From Chondrosia reniformis (taxonomy: Eukaryota > Porifera > Demospongiae > Chondrillida > Chondrillidae): DNA of 64,000 bases. Each line of letters begins with the position of its first letter. Positions within the stretch are counted from its first letter, which is position 1. The notes beneath the pieces were generated by a model. That model was not told the origin of the DNA, did not search any database, and was given only the letters and a program-made list of their open reading frames with translations. Location of the stretch: positions 3,900,501 through 3,964,500 of the forward strand of contig OX359193.1 of NCBI GenBank assembly GCA_947172415.1, given 5' to 3'. Of this stretch, positions 21,838-32,569 are shown piece after piece. Made by a program: the position numbers and the translations under genes.

Positions 21838-22672
21838 CAGTGGAACTTGAGTAAGCGGTCACCTTATTAAAGCGGTCACATCCCTTTTCCGGTCGCCAAC
21901 GTATACTCCCGAACAATCCGCCATATTGAAGTATACATCGAGACCTTGTTAATGCGGTCACCTGCGTAATGCATATAGTGGTCGCCTTTCCGTGGCCCCG
22001 AAGGGATTTCTCTACTCTGTAATGCGGCCATACAGATTTGGCAGTAAGTAAATGACAACAATTTATTCATAAAATGTTCTAAAGAGTCTCCTTTACTCCT
22101 TCGTCACTCTTGCAGCTTTCTTATAATGTTCTGGTGTCCATCGAAATGATGAAAACATGGAACTTCCAGCCCGAGACCAACGCCATGATCATGTATCTTG
22201 TATTCTGTAAAACTACAGTGGAACACGTTTATAACGAACACGGATTTAAGGAAATTTCGGTTGTAACGAAACGTTTTGGAAAAACGGTTTTAAACAACAT
22301 AAAACCTTTGGTTTTTACCGAAATTTTAGGGGCGAATCTTGGAAAAATTTGTTTATAACAAATTAAGCTTTCCTGGTCTGGCGTTTTGATCCTGGAAGTG
22401 TTAAGTTTTTGTGAATGAAGTGTATATGCATAGCGGGTACGAACATTATAATGAATTCAATGTTATTTTGGCGGTCAAGTAATAACTAATACCTTAACAC
22501 CTTAAGTATACAGTATTTTTCGTTCTGCTGAAGTTGATTTTATGATGCGTGCCCGAAAACGCATCTTTGTATATCAAAGAATATTAATGAGAACATTATT
22601 AATACAGCCACCTGTGTATTACAGCCAGCAAGTTTGTCTCCCTTGGGTGACCGCATTAGGTAGGTTCCACTG
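21838..22672. mobile_element. Tigger/pogo-type MITE with a second element inside
   Basis: Ends CAGTGGAACTTGAGTAAGCG and, inverted, CAGTGGAACCTACCTAATGC are flanked by TA (21836-21837, 22673-22674). The interior near the left end repeats GCGGTCAC words. From 22216 a different end, CAGTGGAACACGTTTATAAC preceded by TA, begins another element whose right end was not found. No intact transposase is present. Confidence 0.7.
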
Positions 22673-22689
22673 TACTGTAAATCCCATTA

Positions 22690-23050
22690 TTACCGAGTCC
22701 CTTTTATTTAGCGATTTTAGTTGTATCAGTAGAATAGAGCCCTTTAAATAAAGTGATCAGATATTACAGAAAAACCGAAGACTAGTAAGTACTAACTAAG
22801 CAAACAAGAATTAACAGAAAAGATACACAGTCATGCTGTAGTGATGAAGTCCTTGATGCCAGCCTTCTCAAAGCCCTGGATAATCAGATCTTTTCCTAGC
22901 TCAGTTTGGAATGCACTTCTATAAGCCAGTGTGCATGAATTGGCTTAAGAGTGGAGATATGTAGGTCAGGTGGAATAGTGCTTAGTTTCTTGTCCCTGAT
23001 CAAGGTCACTCTTGATGCTTGCTGCATACCATCTTGTAAAACACTCTCGC
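22690..23050 (-). other. decayed 3' end of the pogo element
   Basis: Minus-strand fragments look like the usual pogo C-terminus in several broken frames (for example PLLSQFMHTGL and SDYPGL). The segment directly follows the transposase at 23053. At 22676 a motif (TACTGTAAATCCCATTATTA) resembles the MITE end at 52615. Confidence 0.35.
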
Positions 23051-23052
23051 AG

Positions 23053-23850
23053 TTATTGTTTGAACGCTGCATTGAAGGTCAGGTCTAGAGGCTGCAGTTC
23101 TCTAGTACAGCTAGCCGGTACAAAAGTGTATTTGATGTGATGTTTATTTAGTGCCTCCAAGACTGAATCACTCCAGTGGTTGTCAGAATGCCACACATCC
23201 CAACCTGCTGGGAAGTTAATCACAGGATGACATTTGATTGTTTTCCCAGTATAATTGAGCAGGGGAAGCAGCAATGAACCAGACAGAGTACAAGCAAGAA
23301 GAACAGTCATCTCACGTTTGTCATCTAGGCCAGTAACATCTACTTGCTTCACACCCTGTTGTTCAAGTGTCCATTGGCTGGTTGGGACGAATTTGGCTTC
23401 GGTTTGATCCCACTTTATTATGAGGTCGGGGGGCACTTCATTCTCCTGTACTATTGTTGCTACTTGCTGTAGAAAAGCAAGCTTGACATCAGCAAAATCT
23501 GGCGGAACCTTCCTTGCAGTTTTTGTTGCTTTACGTTTTACGAGTCCCATTCTTAATAAGATAGAGTCTGCCCACTTCTTCCCGAATTCAACTGGACCAC
23601 CATGTGCAAGAAGAATTGCTGGATTGTTGTGTTGCACTATTCCTGTGGCTGCTGCAATTATGATGGCTCGATTAACAATACCACCTGCAGGGCCAAGTTT
23701 TCTTATGTACTCATGTACATTTCTGTCAAGGCTACCAAGTAGCGGGGGCCGTCCTCGCAGGCCATGGTCAAGCCGAGTTACTGGTGGCCCCTCTTTCTTT
23801 TGTTGAACTGCCAAATAGTAAGCCTTCTTCGCTGCACCTTTACCTTCCTA
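23053..23850 (-). pseudogene. pogo/Tigger-like transposase with internal deletion
   Basis: A minus-strand frame of about 260 codons begins GAAKKAYYLAVQQKKEGPPV, continues GLRGRPPLLG and the helix EYIRKLGPAGGIVNRAII, and reaches the DDE core. The first catalytic Asp is in LIIKWDQTEAKFVP. The next motif is MTVLLACTLSGSLLPLL-like. After HSDNHWSDS the frame jumps directly to VLEALNKHHIKYTFVPASC and RELQPLDLTFN (third Asp). The stretch that should carry the second Asp is missing without breaking the frame. Pogo proteins insert at TA and some have been domesticated; this one cannot be catalytic. Upstream codons suggest a further 5' exon. Confidence 0.8.
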
Positions 23851-24040
23851 ATAGTAAGGTCTCTCTTAAAAGCACAGTCAGGGCCATATATCTGTGCAAT
23901 TTGCAATCCAACAAGTCTCCCCAACGTGTTCACAGACCATAGACTATCCAAGAGTAGCATTTCTGTCTCCTTTCTCCTTTATGAATTGATGTAGATATAT
24001 ACCCAATGATGAGATTCACCTACAGTTATTAAATGTTATA

Positions 24041-24632
24041 CAGTAGAATCTCATTAACACGAAATCGGTTAACGTGAAAAATCTCTAAACACGAAAGTTT
24101 TAATTGGTCTCTATATTTGTGCTATACTTCCCCATACATTATTATCCTTTTAACATGAAATTTGATAACACGAAAAATCGGTTAATGTGAAAGAAATGTG
24201 GCGTGCACAAAGTGTTAAAATCATTGAATAAGAAATTTAATTATGGCAGCTAAGCAGAAATCGTTAACCATTTAAAAAAGGTGCAGATATTGAAGGCTAT
24301 CGAACAAAGCAGTGGTCAGAATGGTGCAAAAGGTAGAATTGCAAAGGAATTCGGCATTGCCAATTCAACTTTATCTGACATTACCCAAGGACAAGACCCG
24401 ATACGTATCTTTAACGCTTTTGAAACGTCCACATTCGAGCCAAAAAGGAAGCGTCTACGGATGGTAAAATTTGAAGAGGTAGAGGACGCTTTGTTGCTTT
24501 GGTTTAAGGCTATTCGCAGCAAAAATTTACCAGTAATATACTTCTCTTTAAGCTTTATACTGTTAACACGAAATACTCTTAACACGAAATTTGTAAGCAT
24601 TCCTTGGATTTCGTGTTAACGAGATTCTACTG
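24041..24632. mobile_element. Tigger-type MITE carrying a DNA-binding domain remnant
   Basis: TIRs CAGTAGAATCTCATTAACAC and, inverted, CAGTAGAATCTCGTTAACAC are flanked by TA on both sides. The 592-bp element keeps only the start of a Tigger gene (24243-24530) and then jumps to the right terminal region, as expected for an internally deleted copy. TIR subrepeats (TTAACACGAAAT) recur inside. Confidence 0.85.
24243..24530 (+). pseudogene. Tigger N-terminal helix-turn-helix fragment
   Basis: It starts MAAKQKSLTI at 24243, is frameshifted near 24275, then reads VQILKAIEQSSG, AKGRIAKEFGIANSTLSDI and RKRLRMVKFEEVEDALLLWF. This is the CENP-B-type double helix-turn-helix of Tigger transposases. The catalytic domain is deleted after RSKNLPV. 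Such proteins would bind the element's ends, but the frameshift makes expression unlikely. Confidence 0.75.
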
Positions 24633-24639
24633 TATATAT

Positions 24640-25200
24640 ATATAGGAGCAAATTTTATACTGTATGGTGCAAATATATTGCATACATAGGAACACAACAG
24701 ACAATCCACTTGACTATAAAGAATGTAGTCCATCTGATTGTCTATTGTATTCATATAAATTCACTTAAAAGTACTTAGAAAGGGGCTCAACAAACCTGTA
24801 CATTTATACAGTAAATGGTGCAATATGCTATATATATACCATGCTTAAAGGGGATATATATATATATATACCAATACATTCCCTGAAATGTTTGTATATA
24901 TATAATATATACCAATACCATGGAGATGATATTCAAATATATAAGAATTTTCAGATTTGGTTCCTTTGTAACAGTATACATATTTAATTACAAAACATCA
25001 TGCTTAGTCATGTAGTATATATTTATATTGCAATAATTGGTTATCAGAATACTAAAACTAGCTTTAGTGCATTGCAGTATGCAACTTTTAAAGGGTCAAT
25101 TATAGATCATAATTCATAATATAGCCATTGATTGAGTAGTCTCAGAATACTCCTAAGTGTATTATATATTACTGTAGACTAACCAGTATGTAGTATTTGT
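24640..25200. other. AT-rich spacer with TATATA arrays
   Basis: Alternating TA tracts lie at 24640, 24855 and 24895. No gene, TIR or repeat was recognised. Confidence 0.5.
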
Positions 25201-25440
25201 TTATACAGCAGCATCACCATTTTTGAGGGACACAGGACAGAACGAGAGGAGAATGCCAAGGTTGATATCTTGAAAGCCACAGCAGTCAGGAAAATGGCTT
25301 TGCAAAATGGTCTGGGAGGCATTCATTAGTGAATCGGTTAGCTCCTTTCTGGTAAGGAGATGCTTCTTGTCAGTGACAGACAGCTTAAAGGCTTTCAACC
25401 AGCAGTATTCTTTGATTGTCACTGGCGTCAGTTGGTTCTC
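25201..25440 (-). pseudogene. Ulp1-like protease, N-terminal fragment
   Basis: The minus strand reads DENQLTPVTIKEYCWLKAFK, then LTRKELTDSLMNASQTILQS and HFPDCCGFQDINLG. Its spacing (charged residue, L-x-D, x-NAxQ-x-L, FP-x(3)-G-x-Q) parallels the start of the Ulp1-like domain at 19200-19080 and 59390-59470. The catalytic His, Asp and Cys regions are absent. It is a third copy of the family in this window. Confidence 0.45.
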
Positions 25441-25849
25441 ATCAACAACAATTACTAAGAAAGAAAAGAGAAATAGTCGCCTCAGATTCTAAAGGTATTA
25501 TGAAATCACAGTTGTACAATAATAATTCACATATATCTCAACAATTTTGTATCAGTCAAAGAGCACAGATAACATGCCTGGTTAAATGCATGCTCAATAA
25601 TTATAGAAAACTGCAGCCATGGTACTTCAGCCATAATGTTGACGTATATCATTAATCAACCTCTGTCTAATTCTTATTCTTAGTAATCATTCGTGATGAG
25701 TAGCAACTAACACCAATTGCTATACAGCAGCGAAGGCCAGGAAAATGCAATTGAAGAGTACAGAAATGCCTCCTGATGATCAGGTATAGTTGACATATAT
25801 ATATATGCATGAATGATTGAAGAATACCTATACTGCAGGATGTTGTATG
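25441..25849. other. spacer without recognised gene
   Basis: No supported ORF or repeat is seen. A TATATA tract lies at 25795-25805. Confidence 0.35.
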
Positions 25850-27287
25850 TGTATATGTGTGTGTCCAAGGACTGTGTAATGTGTTTGATGTTTGGGGGCA
25901 GGACAAAAAGTATGACTTAATTCTCTGCTACCAGTGTGATTATAGCTGGGCAATAATGTGAGCTGTGTCCATCCATCAGTAGGAAAATTGGTCTTTGCGG
26001 TGTTGCATACGGCAGAAAATGGATGGTGAACCACCCATGGAATAAATCCTGGTTCACCCATCCATTAGATGACAAGTCATATAGAGTACCAGTAACCTCC
26101 CCTAGTGTGAACTTGAAGTTGAGATTCCTATATATCACCATGAACAACAAAGGGTGGTAGAGCAATACCTGTTGCACTTGTGCAAGCTAGTACAGTAAAT
26201 TGTTGTTTACCTCCACCTGTGATGTAGCTAGGATGCCTTGATCCTACTGTGTCTACCACCTTATGACATGCAGGGTTAAGTGGGAAGCCAGTTTTGTAAC
26301 AATTATTAATTGCTGCTGGATTGTTTAGAATCCCATTCTCATTCAGACAATCATGGAAAATGTCCAGGTACCTACTAAGAACTTCTTTGCTTCCTGCCTT
26401 TGCACGTGCAAGTGTCAAGGGAATTGCTGTCTTTAAGGTCAAGTTGGGGTGCCGTGGATAAATCTTTTCCACACACAAACCATCAGTGACAACAGCATTA
26501 ATTCCCTTGCTATTGATGATTTGTTGTACTATCGTTAGTACCTCCTTTTTTGGGGCGCCACAGGCGCCCCCTACATTGTTTTCAGAAATTATGTTAACGT
26601 ATGCCTTCCTGTTCGTAACTTTGTATATATATATATTGAATAAGCCTGTGTGGCTAGGTTCATCAATCATGATTTAGATTCAAACTATCACTAGCCAAAT
26701 GAAACAGATTTTCATCCAATGTTTCGGTAGCAATTTCTACTATCTTCATCAGGGATTAATGACAAAGGATATAGCTACACAGTTCTTAAATTGTAGGTTC
26801 ATAAAATGATTGTGGTGAGTTGACAGTTAATGAAATGATACCATTCAGAGAGTCCAACATTAAACGATAATCAAGCGACGCCTGGTTTCTATTAACCAGA
26901 CATTTAAGAACTACGTATAAGCCAAGTGGTTTGAGTTTGCTCGGGGTGCAAAGCACCCCACGAGTTTTTTTAACTCGATCTACTTGATGTCTGTGGATAA
27001 CCTATCTTTGCTACCTCAGTGAGGAAGCTAGCAAGCTCCTGCTCTTCTTATTTAGTTAAGTATGCAACTCCAAACTCTCTCCTACCTGAGGCATAGTCAT
27101 TAAGGGTTGTTTTAGGAATCTCATATATCTCTGATGCCATTCTCAGAGACATGCCAGTGCCTACCTCTGCAACTGCCCATTCCATGGCTTCCACATCCCA
27201 CATCCTGTACTTCTTTCCACCTAGCTGGGATGTGGGCCTAGCAGCCATGAAATAACAGGGTTTTCCTTGGCCCTTAGTATCCGACAA
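25850..27287 (-). pseudogene. pogo-like transposase, split by an insertion
   Basis: Minus strand: 27287-26976 gives an N-terminus with a pipsqueak-type helix-turn-helix (YRMWDVEAMEWAVAE, SLRMASEIYEIPKTTLNDYA), then a stop and ELASFLTEVAKIGYP. After a 427-bp insertion the frame resumes with KKEVLTIVQQIINSKG and RHPNLTLKT. The first catalytic Asp motif is damaged (NCYKTGFPL instead of the usual CDETG). ITGGGKQQFTVLACTSATG and PPFVVHGD follow, and after a frameshift NGWVNQDLFHGWFTIHFLPY and LLMDGHSSHY (second Asp). The third Asp (usual QPLD) is lost. The organisation matches the better copy at 35197-38040. Confidence 0.75.
26549..26975. mobile_element. hairpin-ended non-autonomous insertion
   Basis: The insertion lies inside the pogo ORF. 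It begins TTTTTTGGGGCGCC-ACA-GGCGCCCC and ends GGGGTGC-AAA-GCACCCC-ACGAGTTTTTTT. Each end is thus a GC-rich hairpin, and T-runs flank both sides. The start and a subterminal block (GAGTTTGCTC, TTAACCAGACATTTAA) recur at 11150 and 11810-11870. No ORF is present. The superfamily is unknown to me. Confidence 0.6.
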
Positions 27288-27289
27288 CT

Positions 27290-28084
27290 AAGAGATGGGT
27301 GATTGAACATCTGGAATTGAAGAAATGCATGCATGCTGTGAACTTGCTCCTTGAAATTATTGTGTACTGCATTGCAACTATAGCACCCTTGATATGGTTC
27401 ATAAGACATTGATATCTTCATTGAAATCCACTGCCAGTTCAGGTATATTAAAATCAGTCATGCAGTCATTATAACCTATAGCTATATATGACTATATATC
27501 TTCATCAGTGGTGAGGTGTTAGCACAACACAATATATAGAGTTGGGTGACACCTGATGATGTGACAAAAATTATATATATATATATTAATAAAAGTCCAA
27601 TGTTTCATTCTGTGGACACCATGCATCTCAACGTACTGGTGCCCCATTACTCATACGGTACATGTCACAAGTTACTTGAATTTTTCCGCCGAACTCCGCA
27701 TTAATCTGTCTCGGTGTCCTTGAATAGCAGCGCTGCTTGCACAGAAGACATGGACCCAATCTGCAGAGTGCCAGTACGTGGAGCATAATGTGGATTCCGG
27801 GGGACGTCTTCTGCAGAGGACCGGGACTGTCCGAGTAAAAGGTAAAAACGTATGTAATTCGGAATGAATTCTGTCGATGTTGTGCTTTTGATGAATGCTT
27901 TGCAGATTGGCTATAAGACTGTTGAGTGAAGTGTATGTATGAAATTAGGAATGAACTCGATCGGGATGCTTTTCACAGAAGGCTACATACATATATAGTT
28001 ACGTAGGGATTTCAGTACAAGTAAACTTAAATGAAACACATGTGCCAGTAAAAGTAAAAGTATTTGCATATACCACTTGCAAAG
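27290..28084. other. repeat-rich spacer
   Basis: 27495-27530 (TCATCAGTGGTGAGGTGTTA) and 27655-27690 (CGGTACATGTCACAAGTTAC) both recur, in the same order, at 31210-31250 and 31500-31530. This points to a duplicated dispersed element. A TATATA run lies at 27570. No gene is recognised. Confidence 0.4.
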
Positions 28085-29051
28085 TTAAGAGTTCTCAGTT
28101 CCAGTCGAGATCTTGGTCTTTCTGCACATCTCATCCACCGCATTTCTCATTTCTTTATCAGCAAGCAGCTGTGTCTCCAGATGTTGCAGTGGGAAATGCT
28201 GCATGTACGTAGCGAAGATGGCCTAAAGTTTCTCTCCATCTAAGGCAGTCTTCCCCTGTTTTCCACGGCAATTGCTGGTCAATCTTTCCTGCAGCGTAAA
28301 GATCTTAGCTCCTAGCCGAGCAGCCAGGTTTCTCCTGGACCTATAGGCTTCCAGTGCAAGGTTGACAACCTCAGCAGGAATATTGTAGCCTCCAACTGCA
28401 GGGCTGATATCAATGGCATTAGCTCGAGAAGAGATGTCTCGTAAAATGGCTGAAGAATCTGTTTGCATAACATCGGGTTCTTGCTCGTGCCAGTAAGACA
28501 TCGGCTCCGGTGTCGACATACCTGAAGGCAGGGTTAGGTTTGCAGACGAAGAGTAGGGGTGTAGAAGAGGTGGCAAGGGATGTTCCATCGTTTGAGGAAT
28601 GCACTTCTCTGCAACCTCTTTCTGCAGAGCTGACACCTTGTCTTCTACAGAATGACTGTAGTCGGGTCAGCAACTGTGCTTCTACCCCCAAGATGGTGTC
28701 AGCAAGGTTCTCCAGGTTCTCCAGGACACTTTTAAGGCGGCCGCCTTCCTGCCGATCCCGGGGTGTAGGCTGAGGCATTTGCGCTAGGCAATCGGTGGAA
28801 GTCTAAAGTGCTGCGGGTGCCAGTTGAAAGGTAAAGGGCTCATCCTCAGTGCAGGTGCCTCTGCCTTGTTGAGGGATATTCGGAGAGAGGGATTCCCATA
28901 ATCTCGGCATTGTAGAGTTTCTTAGATTTTTCCCATACAACCATCACTTTTTACCAATAGCAATTGTCCCTTTCTTCACTGCACTCTTCTTCACTAAAGA
29001 GGTTGTCCCCTTCGATCTTCCGTCACTCCACTTCACAAGGATCTTATCCAT
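28085..29051 (-). pseudogene. BEN-domain protein gene, intronless and damaged
   Basis: On the minus strand ATG 29051 starts MDKILVKWSDGRSKGTTS, then KGTIAIGKK, where a frameshift (near 28950) is needed to continue. Further on come EDEPFTFQLAPAAL, LKSVLENLENLADTILG (helix) and, in another frame, SALQKEVAEKCIP. The BEN domain follows: NIPAEVVNLALEAYRSRRNL, AARLGAKIFTLQERLTSNCR, GKQGKTALDGEKL, then TAG for the expected Gln, then AIFATYMQHFPLQHLE and RNAVDEMCRKTK. BEN domains bind DNA and chromatin regulators. Two frameshifts and at least two stops in a gene without introns suggest a retrocopy or an element-borne copy. Confidence 0.65.
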
Positions 29052-29359
29052 TTTTCAAACTGATAACTGTATATTATATAGAACGAACTCGCACACTGCA
29101 AACTGAATAGGTGAATTACACATTAATGATATTAATTTTATACACTAACGACAGTGGAGGTGCAAGATAATTCCGTGGCCATGCGGATACCGCTCTGCCA
29201 ATCAGGTAACTGTAATAATACACTTGGGTCCGCCATTAATCACAATTAACGACCGACTGAAGTGTAAGATCAGACGAGTATTTGATTGGTTGTAATCTGT
29301 CTGAAAGTATCCTTCCCAATGGTACTTAAAGTGGAAAACTGATCATGTGGTTCACCTAC

Positions 29360-29580
29360 TTTGGTTTGCAAGTAAAAGAGAGAGAAGATGCCTTTAACCA
29401 ACTATCAAAGAGAAAGAGCTGTTGCACTATCTCAATCAGGGGGCAAAGTGACAATAGCCAAGATCAAGAGAGACCTAGCCTTGGAAGGGATTATCACCAC
29501 TCATGAGACAGTCATGAATACAATCACAAGATGGTGTGCAACAGGCAGTGTGAGAGACCGCCCAACTATCTTGGTGTACT
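29360..29580 (+). pseudogene. Tc1-type helix-turn-helix fragment
   Basis: ATG at 29388 starts MPLTNYQRERAVALSQSGGK, VTIAKIKRDLALEGI and ETVMNTITRWCATGSVRDRP. This is the first DNA-binding unit of a Tc1-like transposase, ending where the usual R-S-G-R-P linker begins. It stops at 29580, exactly where an unrelated minus-strand coding sequence begins, so it is a truncated or inserted fragment. Confidence 0.55.
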
Positions 29581-29589
29581 GATTCCAAG

Positions 29590-30100
29590 AACATTCCTGT
29601 GAAGTCACAGATGTATATCCATTCCTCACAGCAAATTCTACCTTAAACAGAATGGCAGCAACATGAGAACAACCCTCCCCTAAACTGCACACATGGATAA
29701 AATTAACACATGATAAACTCCAAAGTAATACTCTTTTGATTCAGCCAACTCACCCAGCCATGCAAGTACAATGTACTGATAAAATTTGCCTATCCTTTTG
29801 TACAGCAATCCAAGCTTCATTACCCTTTGATGGAACCTTCTTGACTAGAGCCTTTGAGTATTGATGCTTTAGGGCTTGCTTCTCATACGAATACATCTCT
29901 CACATGCCCACTTTGAAAATAATTAAAGGCATCCATTTGTTTCCAGGAAAGGAGTTGTTCTTTTGGTTAAATTCCCGGTCGATTTATAAAATAACAAAAG
30001 ATGTGGCCATATTCAATAGCTGGCCACAGACACATATCCTTTACGAATTTATCTGCACTTTTGGAGCTGTATGGATCATATATACCTAAACTGATTAATT
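29590..30100 (-). pseudogene. SWIM zinc-finger protein fragment (YqaJ/ISL2EU-associated type)
   Basis: Minus strand: EQLLSWKQMDAFNYFQSGHV, EAWIAVQKDRQILSVHCTCM-AG, then a 69-nt intron with GTGAGT donor (29753) and CAG acceptor (29685), then LGEGCSHVAAILFKVEFAVR and SQECSWNQY. The Cys-x-Cys...Cys-x-His set of a SWIM finger is complete once spliced (phase 2 on both sides). Proteins of this kind join a SWIM finger to a YqaJ-type nuclease and accompany THAP-DDE transposons; such elements lie at 32150-34136. An in-frame stop (after RPGI) is present and the 3' part is cut at 29580. Confidence 0.6.
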
Positions 30101-31780
30101 TCAGTTTTCCAGGTATTGTTTTTTGGCTTCTTCCGAAAGGTTGTTAAAGTATTCGCTCATAATCGTGCAAAGTATCATCAAACTACACGGTCTGTACAGT
30201 ATTCCATATACAAAAACATGACTCTTGCCTACCAGTGGTAAATGCGTAGGCGGAAATATCAGGTGCGGTCACTTTGTTAAAATTATCTATACGTCTACTA
30301 CAACAGGTAGTTCTATATGACTGTTCAAAGGAATAGTCAACTTTAAGTGAAAAACTTTTGAAAGCTATTGCAATTTGATGCGGCAACAATCTATTAGTAT
30401 ATTATAAAATCCATACCTTGCAATAAATTGTATGCACCGCATTGATCACGTGTGCAAAGACAGATAGATTTTGACAATATTAGGAAGTAAATAACAACTT
30501 GGTGTAAGTCTTAGTTTCCTGGTATAATACACAGTGACAGTATTAGTATGTATAATGAAGTCTCAAATTCTTCTATAAGAGAGAAAGACATGAGTACTCC
30601 TGTAGATTTAAGAAACACTGAATTATTAGTAATTGATACCAAAGCCATTGGGCTATAGCGATATTTTATGCTATAGTCTATCATCACTGGAGTGAGAGAA
30701 TACAATACTGGAATGCTCTTTGAGTGTTCCAAACTCGTAAAACATGTACGTAGCTGATACCTTTTTGGGATGTTATATGTACACAATTTATTAATATTTT
30801 ATTTCAGGATTAAAAACCATTATACTACTGTAACAGAATTTGGCAGCATTAATTGTGGAAGTAAACAACAACTTGGTGTAAGTTGTAGTTACATGGTATA
30901 TATACACATGCAGTGACAGTATATATTAGTGTTTATAATGCTGTCTCCAAGTCTTCTATATATAATGAAGATGAATATAAAGACATGAGTACTGCATTCT
31001 TATATTAGTATATACTGTTAGAATATTTCTTCATACCAAGCACAAAACACAAAGAAATATATATAGACATGGTAATGTAACCGCGAAGTGCTTTATAAAT
31101 TGACTATACTGTCTTGAGTGGTTATAGGTTTAATCATGACTGATATCTCAGTGAGTGAAAGCCACTAGTTAGTTGGGATATATAAAAACCAGACATTTCA
31201 ATAGTCATACGACTAGATAACATCATCATCAATGGTAAGGTGTTGCACCACAGAAAGCATATATAGGCTGTGGGATACAAAGACAGCTTGGACAAATATA
31301 GAAGGTGTACCATACCCTCTTTTCCCACCAGAACACATATTATATAGAACAGATATTGACTGGACTCATCCCATTCTTCCTCACCTCACTGGCCATTTTA
31401 TCTTTGATTTTATTTTTCCAATTATTATACACTATATAGTACATTTTAGCAAGAGGAGTTTATGTTCATTTTGGACATAGAAAATACTTTATTTTCTACG
31501 GTACATGTCACAAGTTACTTGAATTTTCCGTAGGCTTACTGTGTAGGTTATCCGCGGATAGCAGAACAGCAAGTTGCGATCAACGGTGAGCCTCCTGCGG
31601 ATCGTTTGCCTGGCACCCGCGGCAGAGAAAACGTACACGCAGACTTCTGCATAGTTCTCGAGATATCGAGGTGCCACTCATTTATCGTTAACCGAAATGT
31701 TTGTTTAGTCATAACAATCAACAATTAAACACTGCATACAATCAGTAAGTATACAAGCAATAGTCAACTGTTCAATGTCC
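30100..31780. other. repeat-containing spacer
   Basis: A block of about 110 bp is present twice in direct orientation: 30490-30600 and 30862-30992 (AACTTGGTGTAAGT, GTGACAGTAT, AAAGACATGAGTACT). 31190-31530 shares two blocks with 27480-27700. No supported gene is seen. Confidence 0.45.
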
Positions 31781-32110
31781 TGAAGGTCTTCCCTCTTCCT
31801 GGACAACAATGGGCATCACTTTTTGAAGGTGGTCAATATACCTGGTACATATCTCAGGAGTTAGCTTGCTCCAGTATGTTCTGATACCTTATTTTGGCTG
31901 TGGAAGGCTCCTTGGCTTGTACTGGTCGCAAAGGTATGTCTTCATGGATACCGAAATTTTCTCAAAGGAATTCAGGACAGGGCTCACTGCTGGACTCCAC
32001 CACTGAATGCTGTTCCTCTCAAAGAAGCCCTGAATAAACTTACTTGTGTGCTTTGGATCGTTGTCTTGAAATAGTTTATGACCATATGGGTATTTCTCCT
32101 TCACAAAAGG
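31780..32110 (-). pseudogene. Tc1-type transposase C-terminal fragment
   Basis: The minus strand reads SASLVPFVKEKYPYGHKLFQ, DNDPKHTSKFIQGFFERN (second catalytic Asp) and SIQWW. After frame damage, a remnant of the usual PDLNPIE-W box is seen (SPVLNSFEKI), followed by MKTYL. It has lost its N-terminal half and appears to interrupt the 5' side of the YqaJ-PHD gene on the other strand. Confidence 0.7.
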
Positions 32111-32149
32111 TACAAGAGAGGCTGACAGGATTGCTAGATAAAAAGGGGA

Positions 32150-32569
32150 TATAGTGGCTTTACATAGACATCACAGTTACTACATGCAGGTGCAAGGGCA
32201 AATGTTCATTTGGGAGAAGCCATTCTGCGATTTTGTAGTGTGGACATCAGAGGGAATCCATATTGAAAGGATCCCCTATGATCCCACTGTGATCACCGTT
32301 AGTCTTCCAAACTTTTTGGATTTTTTCGTAATGTGCTGATACCAGCAATTATTAATCCTACCCAAGGGCCTGAGGTCAGGGCACCTGCATCCAAATCTTT
32401 ACCTCAGTTGGATAGAGTATTTTGTTATTGTCGAAAGGGGGAAGAATTTGGGGATATGATTGGCTGTGACAGCAAGGCATGCCCAAATGAATGGTACCAC
32501 CTGCAATGTGTATGCTTGAAAGAAGCTCCACAAAGCAAAGAATGGTTTTGTCCTGAATGTATGTGTTAG
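32150..32569 (+). pseudogene. YqaJ-type nuclease C-terminus fused to a PHD finger
   Basis: The plus strand reads HRHHSYYMQVQGQMFIWEKP, then CDFVVWTSEGIHIERIPYDP and LPNFLDFF. The QVQGQ box and the C-D-F-V-V-W strand are hallmarks of the YqaJ/lambda-exonuclease-like fold used by ISL2EU-type transposons. After a one-base slip in a run of six T (near 32323), the protein continues to a PHD finger: VFCYCRKGEEFGDMIGCDSK, CPNEWYHLQCV, EWFCPECMC and stop. All eight metal ligands (C4HC3) seem present. The gene converges on the THAP-DDE transposase at 32690-34136. Its N-terminal part is cut off by the Tc1 fragment. Confidence 0.65.

Noticed and set aside
23420-23806. 128-codon + ORF
   Set aside because: It is the antisense of the pogo transposase.
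30183-30389. Minus-strand ORF as a gene
   Set aside because: Short, no motif, no splice sites, low complexity match only to local repeats.
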